The notes under the pieces are model-generated. The model was not told the origin of the DNA. It did no database searches and saw only the letters and a program-made list of their open reading frames with translations. Both the position numbers and the translations under genes were made by a program. 64,000 bases of DNA from contig NZ_CAIZIZ010000477.1 in assembly GCF_903933125.1 (NCBI RefSeq), positions 1 through 64,000 on the forward strand, written 5' to 3'. This document shows, one piece after another, positions 18,528-27,560 of this stretch. The stretch comes from an uncultured Lamprocystis sp. (GTDB taxonomy: Bacteria; Pseudomonadota; Gammaproteobacteria; Chromatiales; Chromatiaceae). Every line of letters starts with the position of its first letter. Position 1 is the first letter of the stretch.

Positions 18528-19619
18528 ATGGACCGAGAGACCCTGCTCGACTTCGACGCCAAGCTCGTCGACAGCGCTGGGCCCGGCGACCTCGACGCCG
18601 ACTCCCTGAACTGGCTGCGGGCGCGGGTTCGTTCGCCGATCGGCGCGACGGACTGGGCCAAGCTGTCCGACCAGGAATGGCTCCAACGACTCGGACTGAT
18701 GCGGGGCGACCGCCTGACGCGTGCGGCGCTCTTGCTGTGCGGAGACATGGGTCCGCTCAGCTTCGTCAACCCAACCCCGCGCGTCGACTTTCGACGCATG
18801 AACTACCCCTCCACCGACCCCGTTCACGAGGAGCGCTGGAGCGACCGCGAGGTGGTCGACGGCAACATCGTGCAGGCGCTGCGCCTGCTCCTCGACCGCT
18901 TTGAGCGCCTCGTCCCCAACCCCTTCGCCCTTGAGGTCGACGGCTTCACCCGTCGCGCCGTCGGCCCACACTTGGCACCGCTGCGCGAGGCCCTCGTCAA
19001 CCTGCTGGTCCACCAGGACCACGGCGACCACCGCATCGCGCGCGTGCTCTGGTACTCGGACAAAATTCTTTTCGAGAACCCCGGGGACTCCCTCGTGCCG
19101 CTGCAGGAACTGCTCGCCGGCGGTGCGACCGATTGCCGCAACCCGACGGTTCAGCGGGCCATGCGCATGGCGCAGCTCGCCGAGCAAGCCGGCAGCGGAG
19201 TTGTGGGGCTGTGCGAACGCTGGGAGGGACTCACCGGCCAAGTCCCGGTCATCGCGAACGACCCCGCGGGCAAGACCTACGCCATCGAACTCCCGTGGCC
19301 GCAGGAACAAGCGACCGAACGGGTCACCCCGCAAGTGACCCTGCAAGTACCCCCGCAAGTGACCCAGCAAGTCAGCCAACTTGTGGAAGCACTCGATGGG
19401 GAGATGACTCGGGGCGATCTGCTGGAGCGCCTGGGGCTCAAGGATCGCATGCACTTCGTATCCGCCTACCTGACACCGGCTCTCGATTTCGGCGTCGTCG
19501 AGATGACCATTCCTGACAAACCGCGCAGCTCGCGGCAGAAATACCGCCTTACCGAGAGCGGCAGGGTACTCGCCCAGCAGCTTTCCAACCAGCCAAGAGA
19601 GCGGGAGGAGCCGAAATGA
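18528..19619 (+). CDS. ATP-binding protein with GHKL-like ATPase module and winged helix, lacking AlbA_2 domain
   Basis: A 363-residue protein. The segment APLREALVNLLVHQDH (about residues 157-172), the strand VLWYSDKILFENPG and the box NPTVQRAMRMAQLAEQAGSGV are those of the ATP-binding module found in AlbA/Schlafen-like regulator proteins. It is followed by PQVT-QV repeats, a linker typical of this group, and a C-terminal winged helix. The usual N-terminal AlbA_2 nucleic-acid domain is missing. It lies 9 bp after brxC, and the ATG of the next small ORF overlaps its stop. It is not a BREX core gene; I infer an accessory regulatory or defence role. Confidence 0.7.
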   Translation: MDRETLLDFDAKLVDSAGPGDLDADSLNWLRARVRSPIGATDWAKLSDQEWLQRLGLMRGDRLTRAALLLCGDMGPLSFVNPTPRVDFRRMNYPSTDPVHEERWSDREVVDGNIVQALRLLLDRFERLVPNPFALEVDGFTRRAVGPHLAPLREALVNLLVHQDHGDHRIARVLWYSDKILFENPGDSLVPLQELLAGGATDCRNPTVQRAMRMAQLAEQAGSGVVGLCERWEGLTGQVPVIANDPAGKTYAIELPWPQEQATERVTPQVTLQVPPQVTQQVSQLVEALDGEMTRGDLLERLGLKDRMHFVSAYLTPALDFGVVEMTIPDKPRSSRQKYRLTESGRVLAQQLSNQPREREEPK

Positions 19620-19783
19620 CGGCCTGGCAAAGTGAGACGGGTATTACCGACCCCGCTAACGTTGGCGGGCTTGCCTGCCCGATCGGCGAGCGTGAGGCGC
19701 ACTTTCGGGGCATCGTTTGCGATATAGCCAAGCGAAAGGACGGCTCGCGCGTGTGCGTCCCAGCGGACACGCGACATGGTTAA
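19616..19783 (+). CDS. Small ORF, 55 aa, between the two ATPase-module genes
   Basis: This frame is too short for the ORF track. It starts with ATG overlapping the TGA of the upstream gene (ATGA) and stops at TAA 5 bp inside the next gene's ATG. Product starts MTAWQSETGITDP and contains two Cys-containing strands. It may be a real coupled gene, or an unannotated N-terminal part of the next protein if a frameshift exists. The overlap arrangement at both ends is the only support. Confidence 0.35.
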   Translation: MTAWQSETGITDPANVGGLACPIGEREAHFRGIVCDIAKRKDGSRVCVPADTRHG

Positions 19784-21500
19784 AGTGATCGCCGATCAGT
19801 GGCCGTTGCGCCGAGGGAGCCTCATCTACCCTATGCCCGTCGCGATCGCTTGCGGTCGGGTGCTGCGCGCAAGAACGGCCGCAGAGCGCGTCAACGCCAG
19901 CCTCAAGGCAGCAGAGGTGCTCACGCGGTACCTCGCTGCGGTTGCGGTAGCCTCCTTCGCGTCCCGGAACGACGAGGCGGAAGCCAAGCTCAGCGAGCTG
20001 AGCGGCAAGTTGTCTTTCGGCCACTTTCTAAGGACGGTGCAGGAGGTGGCCGGTGCCAAGGGAAATCACCCCGCAGCACCACTGCTGGCGCAAGGATTCA
20101 AAACGACCAAGCGGAACAACCTACGCGGCAAGACGGACGCCGCGCTGGTCGCGCTGCTCGAACTGCGCAATGGCGACGGGCACGACCTGCGCAACCTGGA
20201 CGAGGCGAAGGCCATCGCGATTGAGGCGACCGCCGCGCCCGTAAGTGAACTCTTGGCAGCTCTCGACGGTGTAGACGCCATCCTATCGAAGCCACTTTTT
20301 GTCGTTGAAAACCAGGAATGGACGCGTGACGCGCTCATCCTACATCGCCTCGTGTTGATGGGGGAGTCAGATCCCACGCCGGAATCCATAAAGGTCAACC
20401 TCGGGGCGGGCGTCGGAGAGACCCATGTCCCGTACATCGCCATCAATAGTATTTGCCTTCAGCTTCCCCCTTGGCTGCTGTGGGGTATAGACCGCGAGCG
20501 CCAAAACTTCTCGCTGCTCTTCCTCGACGCTGTGGATGGCGCGCGAACTCGGTACCGTACGCTCGACGGTGGTACACAATATCACGATGACGGCCTAGCT
20601 AGCTCGGTTCGCGAACTCTGCTCCGGGAGCAATCGGGCGCCCGACATGGTCGTTCTTCTGGATGGCCGACACCTCGCGAACGAGTGGGGAGAAACCCGCA
20701 ACCGCATCGAGGAAAGCGGTCGACGGGAAGCTGGACGCATCGATTGGCACGCCTTCGACACGGCGACTGTGCGCTGGTACGCCGCGCGTTTGGGCCCCGA
20801 TGCCGCTGATCCTCATGCACTCATCCGAGAGCGGCTCCTCGACGGTCGCTTCTTGGTCGAGCCGGACGAGTTGCGGCAAATCCGGTTGCTCTTCGGTACA
20901 CCGGCGGCGGTTCGCGGTGAACTGCAGCGAGCCGTGTTGGACCTGCGGGTCATCGAACCCAAGACGATGCGACCTGCAAAAGATAAGCGAGACACCGTCG
21001 AGTCGGCGAACCTCATTCAGGCACTCATGCGGGCCGTGCGCTTCTTCGCGGAGCAAACCGGCCTGAAGGATGTGGATCTCGAAGACCTCAGCAAGACTGA
21101 AGGCACGATCGACTACCTCACGCTACGCGAGATCTTCGTCAACCAGACTATCCATCAAGACTACCGAGATTCAAGCGCAGCCGCCCAGATCGAGATCCAC
21201 CCAGACAGGGTGACCGTATTCAACACGGGCTACTCGCTCGTGCCGACGGACAAACTTCTCGACGGGGGCAAGAGCCAATCGCGCAACCCCCTTATCGCGC
21301 GGGCGCTGCGCTTGATCGGGTTCGCCGAGATCTCGGGCTCCGGCATCCGCGCCGTGCACCGTGCCTGCCAGCAGGCGCACCGGCGAGCGCCGACCTTCGA
21401 GAGCAAAAAGGACACCAACACCTTCTCGCTGACCCTCCATTGGTCCGAAGGTGCGGCGGACATCGACGCCTACTGGCAGACGCTGGTCGGCCGCATCTAA
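19776..21500 (+). CDS. HEPN-like plus GHKL-like ATPase fusion protein
   Basis: A 574-residue protein not known to me as a BREX core gene. Residues 40-160 are helical and contain LRNGDGHDL, in which Arg131 and His136 form the R-x4-H spacing of HEPN ribonucleases. A middle domain of beta strands follows. The C-terminal 150 residues repeat the pattern of the neighbouring gene: TLREIFVNQTIHQDY, VTVFNTGYS and SRNPLIARALRLIGFAEISGSG. The combination suggests an RNase or sensor controlled by an ATP-binding domain. HEPN assignment rests on motif and helical context only. A winged-helix ORF overlaps its 3' end in another frame. Confidence 0.6.
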   Translation: MVKVIADQWPLRRGSLIYPMPVAIACGRVLRARTAAERVNASLKAAEVLTRYLAAVAVASFASRNDEAEAKLSELSGKLSFGHFLRTVQEVAGAKGNHPAAPLLAQGFKTTKRNNLRGKTDAALVALLELRNGDGHDLRNLDEAKAIAIEATAAPVSELLAALDGVDAILSKPLFVVENQEWTRDALILHRLVLMGESDPTPESIKVNLGAGVGETHVPYIAINSICLQLPPWLLWGIDRERQNFSLLFLDAVDGARTRYRTLDGGTQYHDDGLASSVRELCSGSNRAPDMVVLLDGRHLANEWGETRNRIEESGRREAGRIDWHAFDTATVRWYAARLGPDAADPHALIRERLLDGRFLVEPDELRQIRLLFGTPAAVRGELQRAVLDLRVIEPKTMRPAKDKRDTVESANLIQALMRAVRFFAEQTGLKDVDLEDLSKTEGTIDYLTLREIFVNQTIHQDYRDSSAAAQIEIHPDRVTVFNTGYSLVPTDKLLDGGKSQSRNPLIARALRLIGFAEISGSGIRAVHRACQQAHRRAPTFESKKDTNTFSLTLHWSEGAADIDAYWQTLVGRI

Positions 21501-21694
21501 CGGGAAAGCAGGCCGCCGTTCTGAACGCAATCGCCGAAGCTGCGAGCGTTACGGTCCCTCTTATCGAGTCTTCGACAGGGCTGAACACGGATGACCTCGC
21601 CGAGGCACTCGATTACCTCCTGCTTCAGGTCCTGGTCGAGCAGGACGAGTCGAACTACCGCCTGGCGCAGCACATCAGAGAGAAGTTGGGATGA
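21440..21694 (+). CDS. Winged-helix-like small ORF, overlapping gene ends
   Basis: An 84-codon frame overlapping the end of the preceding gene by about 60 bp. The part after the upstream stop, from TGKQAAVLNAIAEA to IREKLG, looks like a compact winged helix. The related gene at 18528 has a winged helix fused at the same place, so this could be a C-terminal domain split off by a one-base frameshift. The listed start is TTG 21440 with no clear ribosome binding site, so the true start is uncertain. The stop overlaps the pglX ATG (ATGA). Confidence 0.5.
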   Translation: MVRRCGGHRRLLADAGRPHLTGKQAAVLNAIAEAASVTVPLIESSTGLNTDDLAEALDYLLLQVLVEQDESNYRLAQHIREKLG

Positions 21695-24495
21695 ACAATC
21701 AGCAGGATCTTGCTTTCGAATCGCGGCAACCGGCCAACGGTCCCGTCGAGTGTCTTGGGATGACCTTCGAGAGCGATGAGGCTCGGCGGTCGCACTTCCT
21801 TGGGCTGCTCCAGGAGAGACTCCAAGATCCAGAGTTTCGCAGGACACCCGGCTTCCCACAGGGGAGCGACGAGGCCATCCTGCGGATGTCCGATCCACCC
21901 TTCTACACGGCCTGCCCGAACCCGTTCCTTAAGGACTTCATCCGGGTCTACGGAAAACCGTACGACCCGGACGAGCACTACGAGCGCGAGCCCTTCGCCG
22001 TCGATGTCAGCGTCGGCAAAACCGATCAGCTTTACAAGGCGCATGGCTATCACACCAAGGTGCCCCACCTCGCCATCGTCCCATCCATCCTTCACTACAC
22101 GCGACCCGGAGATCTCGTCCTCGACGGCTTCTGCGGCTCGGGCATGACGGGGCTCGCCGTGCAGTGGTGCGGGACCGCTCCAGCTAGCTACCGCCAGCAG
22201 GTCGAAGTAGAGTGGAAAGCTGCCGGGCACCCCAACCCCGAATGGGGCGCTCGGAAGGTCGTCCTGAACGATCTTGGCCCTGCCGCGTCGTTCATTGCTG
22301 CGGGGTACAACCTACCTTTCGATGCGGAGCGCTTCGAGCAGGAGGCAGAGCGGATACTGAACGAAGTCAGCGATGAACTCGGATGGATGTACGAGTGTTT
22401 GCATACGGATGGCAAGACGAAGGGGCGCCTTAACTACACGGTCTGGAGCGAAGTCTTCTCGTGTCCGCAGTGTGCCAAAGAGGTCAACTTTGTTGAGGAG
22501 GCTTTCGATAAAGCGTCCGGAGATACCAGCAGTAAGTTTCCTTGCCCGCACTGTAAGATCGAACTCACGAAGAAGCGTCTCGATCGGCTTTACGTTACTC
22601 ATTACGACCAAGCGATCGGCGTCGTCGTAAAGGTCCCAAAGCGTACGCCTGTGCTCCTCAACTACAACGTGGGAGCGAAAACGCATCAGCGTGCTCCTTC
22701 GCAGGCGGACATTGATCTACTCGCAAGGATCGAAGAGCTGGCGTTGCCGCCGGACGTTCCGACTTCCGCTCTACCGTACATGCACATGACGCACGAGCGT
22801 GCCCGGATGGATCTGGTTGGCGTCACCCACGTGCACCATTTCTTTATTCCTCGCGCTGCTCACGCGGTCGCAGCCCTCTGGCGTAAGACAAATGCGGTGC
22901 CAGATCGGAGTCTCCGACGCATGCTGCTCTGGTTCATGGAGCAAGCAATCTGGGGGATTTCTCTCCTCAACCGATATAAGGAGAAGCAGTTCGGCCGGAT
23001 TGGTGGGTCTCAGGTCAACAACTACATGTCTGGAATCTACTACATCTCCTCCGTCATCGGAGAATGCAGTCCGTGGTACATCCTGCACGAAGCGACGAAG
23101 CGCTCTACTAAGTTAAGCCGCCTTGCAACATCATTTCTTCAGGCTCCAGCGGTTGACGGGCGTGCAATCATCCAAACCGGTGACTGCGCATCGATTCCGA
23201 CGCCCGATGCATGCATCGACTACATCTTCACCGACCCGCCATTCGGCGAGAATATTTATTACGCGGATCTGAATTTCCTGGTGGAATCATGGCATGGCGT
23301 GATGACGGATTCGGCAAATGAGGCCATCGTCGATCAGGCCAAACGAAAGGGCGTCCATGAGTATCAAGCGCTGATGCGACGCTGCTTCGAGGAATACCAC
23401 CGCGTCCTCAAGCCCGGTCGCTGGATGACCGTTGTCTTCAGCAATTCCAGCAATGCCATTTGGCGCGCGATCCAGGAAGCCATGGGAACAGCGGGCTTTG
23501 TGGTCGCCGACATGCGAACCCTCGACAAGCAGCAGCTCGCTTATAAGCAAGTCATCGGTCACTCCGTTAAGCAAGATCTCATCATCACGGCCTACAAGCC
23601 GACCGAGATGCTCGCGCATCGATTTGAGCTGGGCCAAGCCACCGCCGAAGGCGCCTGGGCATTCATCAAGGAGCATCTGGGAAACGTCCCGTTGTTCGTT
23701 GGGCGCTCTACGGCGAGCGAGGTGGTTGCCGAGCGCACCGCGCAGATGCTGCTCGACCGGATGACCGCCTTCCATGTACAGCGCCACTTACATGTGCCGC
23801 TCTCCAGTCCGGAATTCCTCCAGGGTCTCGCGCAGCGCTTTCCCGAGCGTGACGGGATGTACTTCCTACCAGATCAGGTGGCGGACTACGACCGCAAGCG
23901 CACGAGCGTCAGCGAACTGCGCCAGCTCAGTCTCTTCGTCAACGACGAGGCCAGCGCCATTCAGTGGGTGCGCCAACAGTTGCAGGACAAGCCGCAGAGC
24001 TTTCGGGACCTCACTCCGCAGTACATGCGCGAGCTTCAGGCTTGGGCGCAGCACGAGACGACGGTCGAGCTGAAGGTCATCCTCGATCAGAGCTTCCTTC
24101 ACTACGATGGCCGGGGCCCGGTCCCGAGCCAGATCCACCGCTACCTCTCTACTAATTACAAAGACCTACGCAACATCGACAAGGAAGACCCGAAATTGAT
24201 CGAGAAGGCCCGTGATCGCTGGTATGTGCCCGACCCGAGCAAGCAGGCGGAGCGCGAGGCCATCCGAGAGAAAGCACTGCTGCGGGAGTTCGAGGAGTAC
24301 AAGACAAGCACCCAGCGCAAGCTCCAACTCTTTCGCACCGAGGCGGTACGCGTCGGCTTCAAGGCGTGTTGGCAGGAGCGCGACTACGACACCATCGTGA
24401 AGGTTGCGGAGAAGCTCCCCGAAGCGGTGCTCCAGGAGGACGAGAAGCTGCTCATGTATTACGACAACGCGCTGACGCGGTTGGGGGATGACTGA
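21691..24495 (+). CDS. pglX: BREX-3 DNA methyltransferase PglX (PglXI type)
   Basis: 934-residue DNA methylase of BREX type 3. Motif I is VLDGFCGSGMTGLAVQ near residue 147 and the catalytic motif IV is FTDPPFGENIYYAD near 512, in the order of the DNA (N6-adenine/N4-cytosine) methylases; a Cys-pair zinc-like segment CPQCAKEV / CPHCKIEL lies between. It marks host DNA so that the BREX machine spares it. The start ATG overlaps the upstream stop, and the stop shares a base with the next ATG, so it is in the middle of a coupled run. Length is that of PglXI rather than of the ~1200-residue type 1 PglX. Confidence 0.85.
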   Translation: MNNQQDLAFESRQPANGPVECLGMTFESDEARRSHFLGLLQERLQDPEFRRTPGFPQGSDEAILRMSDPPFYTACPNPFLKDFIRVYGKPYDPDEHYEREPFAVDVSVGKTDQLYKAHGYHTKVPHLAIVPSILHYTRPGDLVLDGFCGSGMTGLAVQWCGTAPASYRQQVEVEWKAAGHPNPEWGARKVVLNDLGPAASFIAAGYNLPFDAERFEQEAERILNEVSDELGWMYECLHTDGKTKGRLNYTVWSEVFSCPQCAKEVNFVEEAFDKASGDTSSKFPCPHCKIELTKKRLDRLYVTHYDQAIGVVVKVPKRTPVLLNYNVGAKTHQRAPSQADIDLLARIEELALPPDVPTSALPYMHMTHERARMDLVGVTHVHHFFIPRAAHAVAALWRKTNAVPDRSLRRMLLWFMEQAIWGISLLNRYKEKQFGRIGGSQVNNYMSGIYYISSVIGECSPWYILHEATKRSTKLSRLATSFLQAPAVDGRAIIQTGDCASIPTPDACIDYIFTDPPFGENIYYADLNFLVESWHGVMTDSANEAIVDQAKRKGVHEYQALMRRCFEEYHRVLKPGRWMTVVFSNSSNAIWRAIQEAMGTAGFVVADMRTLDKQQLAYKQVIGHSVKQDLIITAYKPTEMLAHRFELGQATAEGAWAFIKEHLGNVPLFVGRSTASEVVAERTAQMLLDRMTAFHVQRHLHVPLSSPEFLQGLAQRFPERDGMYFLPDQVADYDRKRTSVSELRQLSLFVNDEASAIQWVRQQLQDKPQSFRDLTPQYMRELQAWAQHETTVELKVILDQSFLHYDGRGPVPSQIHRYLSTNYKDLRNIDKEDPKLIEKARDRWYVPDPSKQAEREAIREKALLREFEEYKTSTQRKLQLFRTEAVRVGFKACWQERDYDTIVKVAEKLPEAVLQEDEKLLMYYDNALTRLGDD

Positions 24496-24899
24496 TGCCG
24501 GACCCATCGACTTGCGAGGCGTGGCTGGGCGTTGCCCGGGAGCGCGGACTCGACGCAAAATCGATGCTGCCTTCGCGAGCGACGTCCGTCGGTCCCGTCT
24601 ACATGGCGGGTTACGCGGTCGAGTCTGCGCTGAAAGCATACCTACAGGCAAGAGGAATCCCCCGCCCGACCTCAGGATCTGCGGGTCATGATCTACGTGC
24701 GCTTTGGAAGGCCAGCGGTTTGCAGCTACGTGACCTCCGCGACTCGGATGGAAGTGCTACCTTCTTCATCGATGAGTGGACGACCGCGCTTCGGTACGAG
24801 GCCCGGCCAGCGAGCGGCCAGCGGGACTCGCAGAAGCTCATCGACGGGGCAGGACGGCTCGTCGGATTCGTCACGGGATTGATTAGGAGGAGCTCGTGA
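24495..24899 (+). CDS. HEPN domain-like protein
   Basis: 134 residues, all helical. VYMAGYAVESALKAYLQARG is the typical second helix of HEPN proteins, and GHDLRALWKASGL the following His-containing helix; a canonical R-x4-H nuclease motif is not evident. HEPN proteins are RNases or binding partners in many defence and toxin systems. It overlaps pglX by one base and the large ATPase gene by four (GTGA), so HEPN and ATPase are probably a functional pair inserted into the BREX operon. Confidence 0.65.
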   Translation: MPDPSTCEAWLGVARERGLDAKSMLPSRATSVGPVYMAGYAVESALKAYLQARGIPRPTSGSAGHDLRALWKASGLQLRDLRDSDGSATFFIDEWTTALRYEARPASGQRDSQKLIDGAGRLVGFVTGLIRRSS

Positions 24900-27517
24900 A
24901 CAGCCAAGACATCAAGACGGCACTTCGACAGCGCTTCCAGGACCTCGGCTGGGACGCAGAGGAGCCTGACATCAAGATCCAGCGCGACCCTTACCGTGGC
25001 TGGAACATCGCCATCATCTCGACGCAGTTCGTTGGCATCGGACAACCCGAGCGACGTCAAGTCTTAATGCTTGCCCTCGCTGGCGTTGAGTTGGCATGGT
25101 TAGACCTTCTGACCCCAGAGGAGGTGGAGTGGGCAGGGCCCCTCCCAGGAGACCTAGAGCCGGAACAGCTTCCCCTGTGGCCGGAAGCCCTGGCTCGCGG
25201 GTCCCTGGAGCAGACACCCTCGATCCTGCTCGCATCCGATCTCGATGAGGACTTGGCGCCACCGCTCGTCGCCACATTTTACTCGTTGCGGGGGGGCGTC
25301 GGCCGGTCGACAGCGCTCGCGCATACTGCACGGATATTGGCGGCGAGGCGCAAGAAGGTGGTTTGCGTCGATATGGACCTCGAGGCCCCAGCACTCCCGA
25401 TTCTTCTTGGTTGCGATGCCGAACTCAGGGCAGACCAAGGCGTCGTCGACATCCTGATGACGCTGGACCAAGGCGCAACCCCGGACTACGCCGCTCACAT
25501 CCTGCCCGCGCCGGGCAGCGACGGACTCTTCGTGGTGCCTGCGGGGCGGATCAGCGCGGACTATGCGCGCAAGCTGCGATTCGTGAACCCAGGGGCTTGG
25601 TATCGCGAGGAGCGCAATCCGTTGCAGGACATGATGGAGGGCCTAAAGAGCCTGCTGCCGTTTCGCCCGGACGCAATCCTTCTCGACGCCCGCACCGGGA
25701 TCACGGACCTCAGCGGGCCCCTGCTCTTTGACTTGGCCGACATCGCGGTCATCGTGTTCTTCCCACACCCGCAAACGCTCTCGGGAACCGAGCTGCTCGC
25801 CCGGAGCATCCTCCGAGCGACCACCGGGCGCTCTATCGGCAATGGTCAGCGCCTGGTACCAGAGGTGCGATTCCTCGTCTCTCCGATTCCGGCGACCACC
25901 GCGCCGGAGCTGAAGAGACGATACATGCATCGGCCCCTGGAATGGATCAGCGGATGGCTGGAGGATTTCAATGACGCGCGTCAGCAAGGTGGCCTTGACC
26001 CGGTCGACGCCAACGACATCACGCACTTTGTACAGTATCGCGAGGATCTCGCCACGAGTGATTCCGTCGTAGGGTTCCGGGCGACGCTCGACGCCTTCGA
26101 GCCTGTCGCCGACTGGCTGCAGCGCTTCCTGCGCAGTGCCGGCGAAGCGCAGGCAGACTCGTCAGTGAAGGCGGCCAAGCCCCAAGTGCTGGCAGATCTG
26201 GACTTCTCGGCCGGCACGGCCGAAGAGCAGGCGGGACTTCTCGAAAGCTTCGTACGAACTGAAAGTGTCGACGAAGCGCTCTCCATGGATATTCCACTCG
26301 TGCTGGGTCGGAAAGGAACGGGGAAGACCGCCCTGTTTCGCTTCCTGCTGGAGCGTGGGGCGCCCCGCGCCGTGGCAGTTCACGCGCCGAGAGCCTTGAG
26401 CGCGGACCGACAGTGGCAGCTGACCCCGGACGGCTTCGCAGCAGCAGAGGAAGTGATCGCGCGCGGCGGCATCGGCTGGCGGCACTTTTGGACGCTGTAC
26501 GCGGCAATTGCCCTCGACGCCCGGGCGGACGCTGACAACGCCGCGGTGCGTCCGGCCTATCTCGCGGACAACGATTTCTCAGGTCAAGGCGCGATCATCG
26601 ATGCACTCGAACGAACCCGCGCCACCAGCCGGGGGGCTCTCGACATCCACGATTGGCTGCGTCGAATCGACGCTGCGGTCGATGCTGAAACGCTGATGCT
26701 TTTCGATGGTCTCGACACCGGCTTCGGCAGCACGGCGGAGGAGCGCGAGCGGCGTCGGCGGAGCATCGAGGGACTGTTCGAAGCCTGGATGGACGTAGGA
26801 CAGGGGCTTGCGAGCCTGCGATTCAAGATCATGCTTCGCGAGGATATTTGGCGACAAGTCAACTTCGCGAACAAGAGCCATCTTTACGGCAAGACGGTTC
26901 CCCTGAAATGGTCGAACCAAACGAGCTTTCTCAAAGTGGTGATGAAGCAGGCGATGCGCGCCGAGAGCTTCAGAAAGCTGCCATTCATCGCGAGCGTTGC
27001 TGGCGAGCCGGTCGACCGGTGGTCGGATGATGTGGTCTACCAGGCATGGAACCTGCTCGTCGGCGAGCGAATGAAGGGAGGACAGACGACCTTCACGCGC
27101 AATTGGGTGTGGAATCGGCTTGCGGACGCCAATGAGGACCATTTCCCTCGTTATCTACTGCAGTTGTTTCGGGAGGCAGTGGCGTGGGAGCGGCGAGAAG
27201 AGCGCAGGTCACGCTATGAGCGGAGCTTTGTCCGGCCGCGCGCACTCACAGAGCCCTTGGTGAGCGTTTCAGAGCAGGCCGTCGTGGCCCTGCAAGAGGA
27301 GTTCCTCGAGCTCGACCCCCTGTTCAAGGCGCTCCGGCAGGCTGGACGGACGCCGATCGACGCAGCAATGCTTGAACCGTATCGAGAGCTCATTCCACTT
27401 GCTCGCGAGGTAGGGTTACTTGGCGTTTACGAAGAGAGCGCCGACGAGGTCATCCGCTTCAAGATTCCTGATCTCTACCGCCTTGGTCTGAAGATGACGC
27501 GCAAGGGTCAAGCTTGA
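24896..27517 (+). CDS. Large two-P-loop ATPase with RGGVGRST motif
   Basis: 873 residues. After a 120-residue N-terminal domain comes a MinD/ParA-like deviant Walker A, YSLRGGVGRSTALAH at about 129-143, with VVCVDMDLEAPALPILL as strand 2, the layout of the KGGVGR-variant ATPases seen in defence loci. A second ATPase module starts with VLGRKGTGKTALF near 470, with LMLFDGLDTGFGS as its Walker B. GTG start, with AGGAGGAG just upstream and a four-base overlap with the HEPN gene. Likely a sensor or switch protein working with HEPN (inference). It is not a BREX core component. Confidence 0.7.
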   Translation: MNSQDIKTALRQRFQDLGWDAEEPDIKIQRDPYRGWNIAIISTQFVGIGQPERRQVLMLALAGVELAWLDLLTPEEVEWAGPLPGDLEPEQLPLWPEALARGSLEQTPSILLASDLDEDLAPPLVATFYSLRGGVGRSTALAHTARILAARRKKVVCVDMDLEAPALPILLGCDAELRADQGVVDILMTLDQGATPDYAAHILPAPGSDGLFVVPAGRISADYARKLRFVNPGAWYREERNPLQDMMEGLKSLLPFRPDAILLDARTGITDLSGPLLFDLADIAVIVFFPHPQTLSGTELLARSILRATTGRSIGNGQRLVPEVRFLVSPIPATTAPELKRRYMHRPLEWISGWLEDFNDARQQGGLDPVDANDITHFVQYREDLATSDSVVGFRATLDAFEPVADWLQRFLRSAGEAQADSSVKAAKPQVLADLDFSAGTAEEQAGLLESFVRTESVDEALSMDIPLVLGRKGTGKTALFRFLLERGAPRAVAVHAPRALSADRQWQLTPDGFAAAEEVIARGGIGWRHFWTLYAAIALDARADADNAAVRPAYLADNDFSGQGAIIDALERTRATSRGALDIHDWLRRIDAAVDAETLMLFDGLDTGFGSTAEERERRRRSIEGLFEAWMDVGQGLASLRFKIMLREDIWRQVNFANKSHLYGKTVPLKWSNQTSFLKVVMKQAMRAESFRKLPFIASVAGEPVDRWSDDVVYQAWNLLVGERMKGGQTTFTRNWVWNRLADANEDHFPRYLLQLFREAVAWERREERRSRYERSFVRPRALTEPLVSVSEQAVVALQEEFLELDPLFKALRQAGRTPIDAAMLEPYRELIPLAREVGLLGVYEESADEVIRFKIPDLYRLGLKMTRKGQA

Positions 27518-27560
27518 TGTCACGCGACCGCGATGCGCAGCGCGTGACCCGGTGTAGGTC

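Noticed and set aside
17301-19454. 717-aa minus-strand ORF
   Set aside because: Antisense to brxC and the ATPase gene; Arg/Leu/Gly/Val-rich composition without any recognisable domain.
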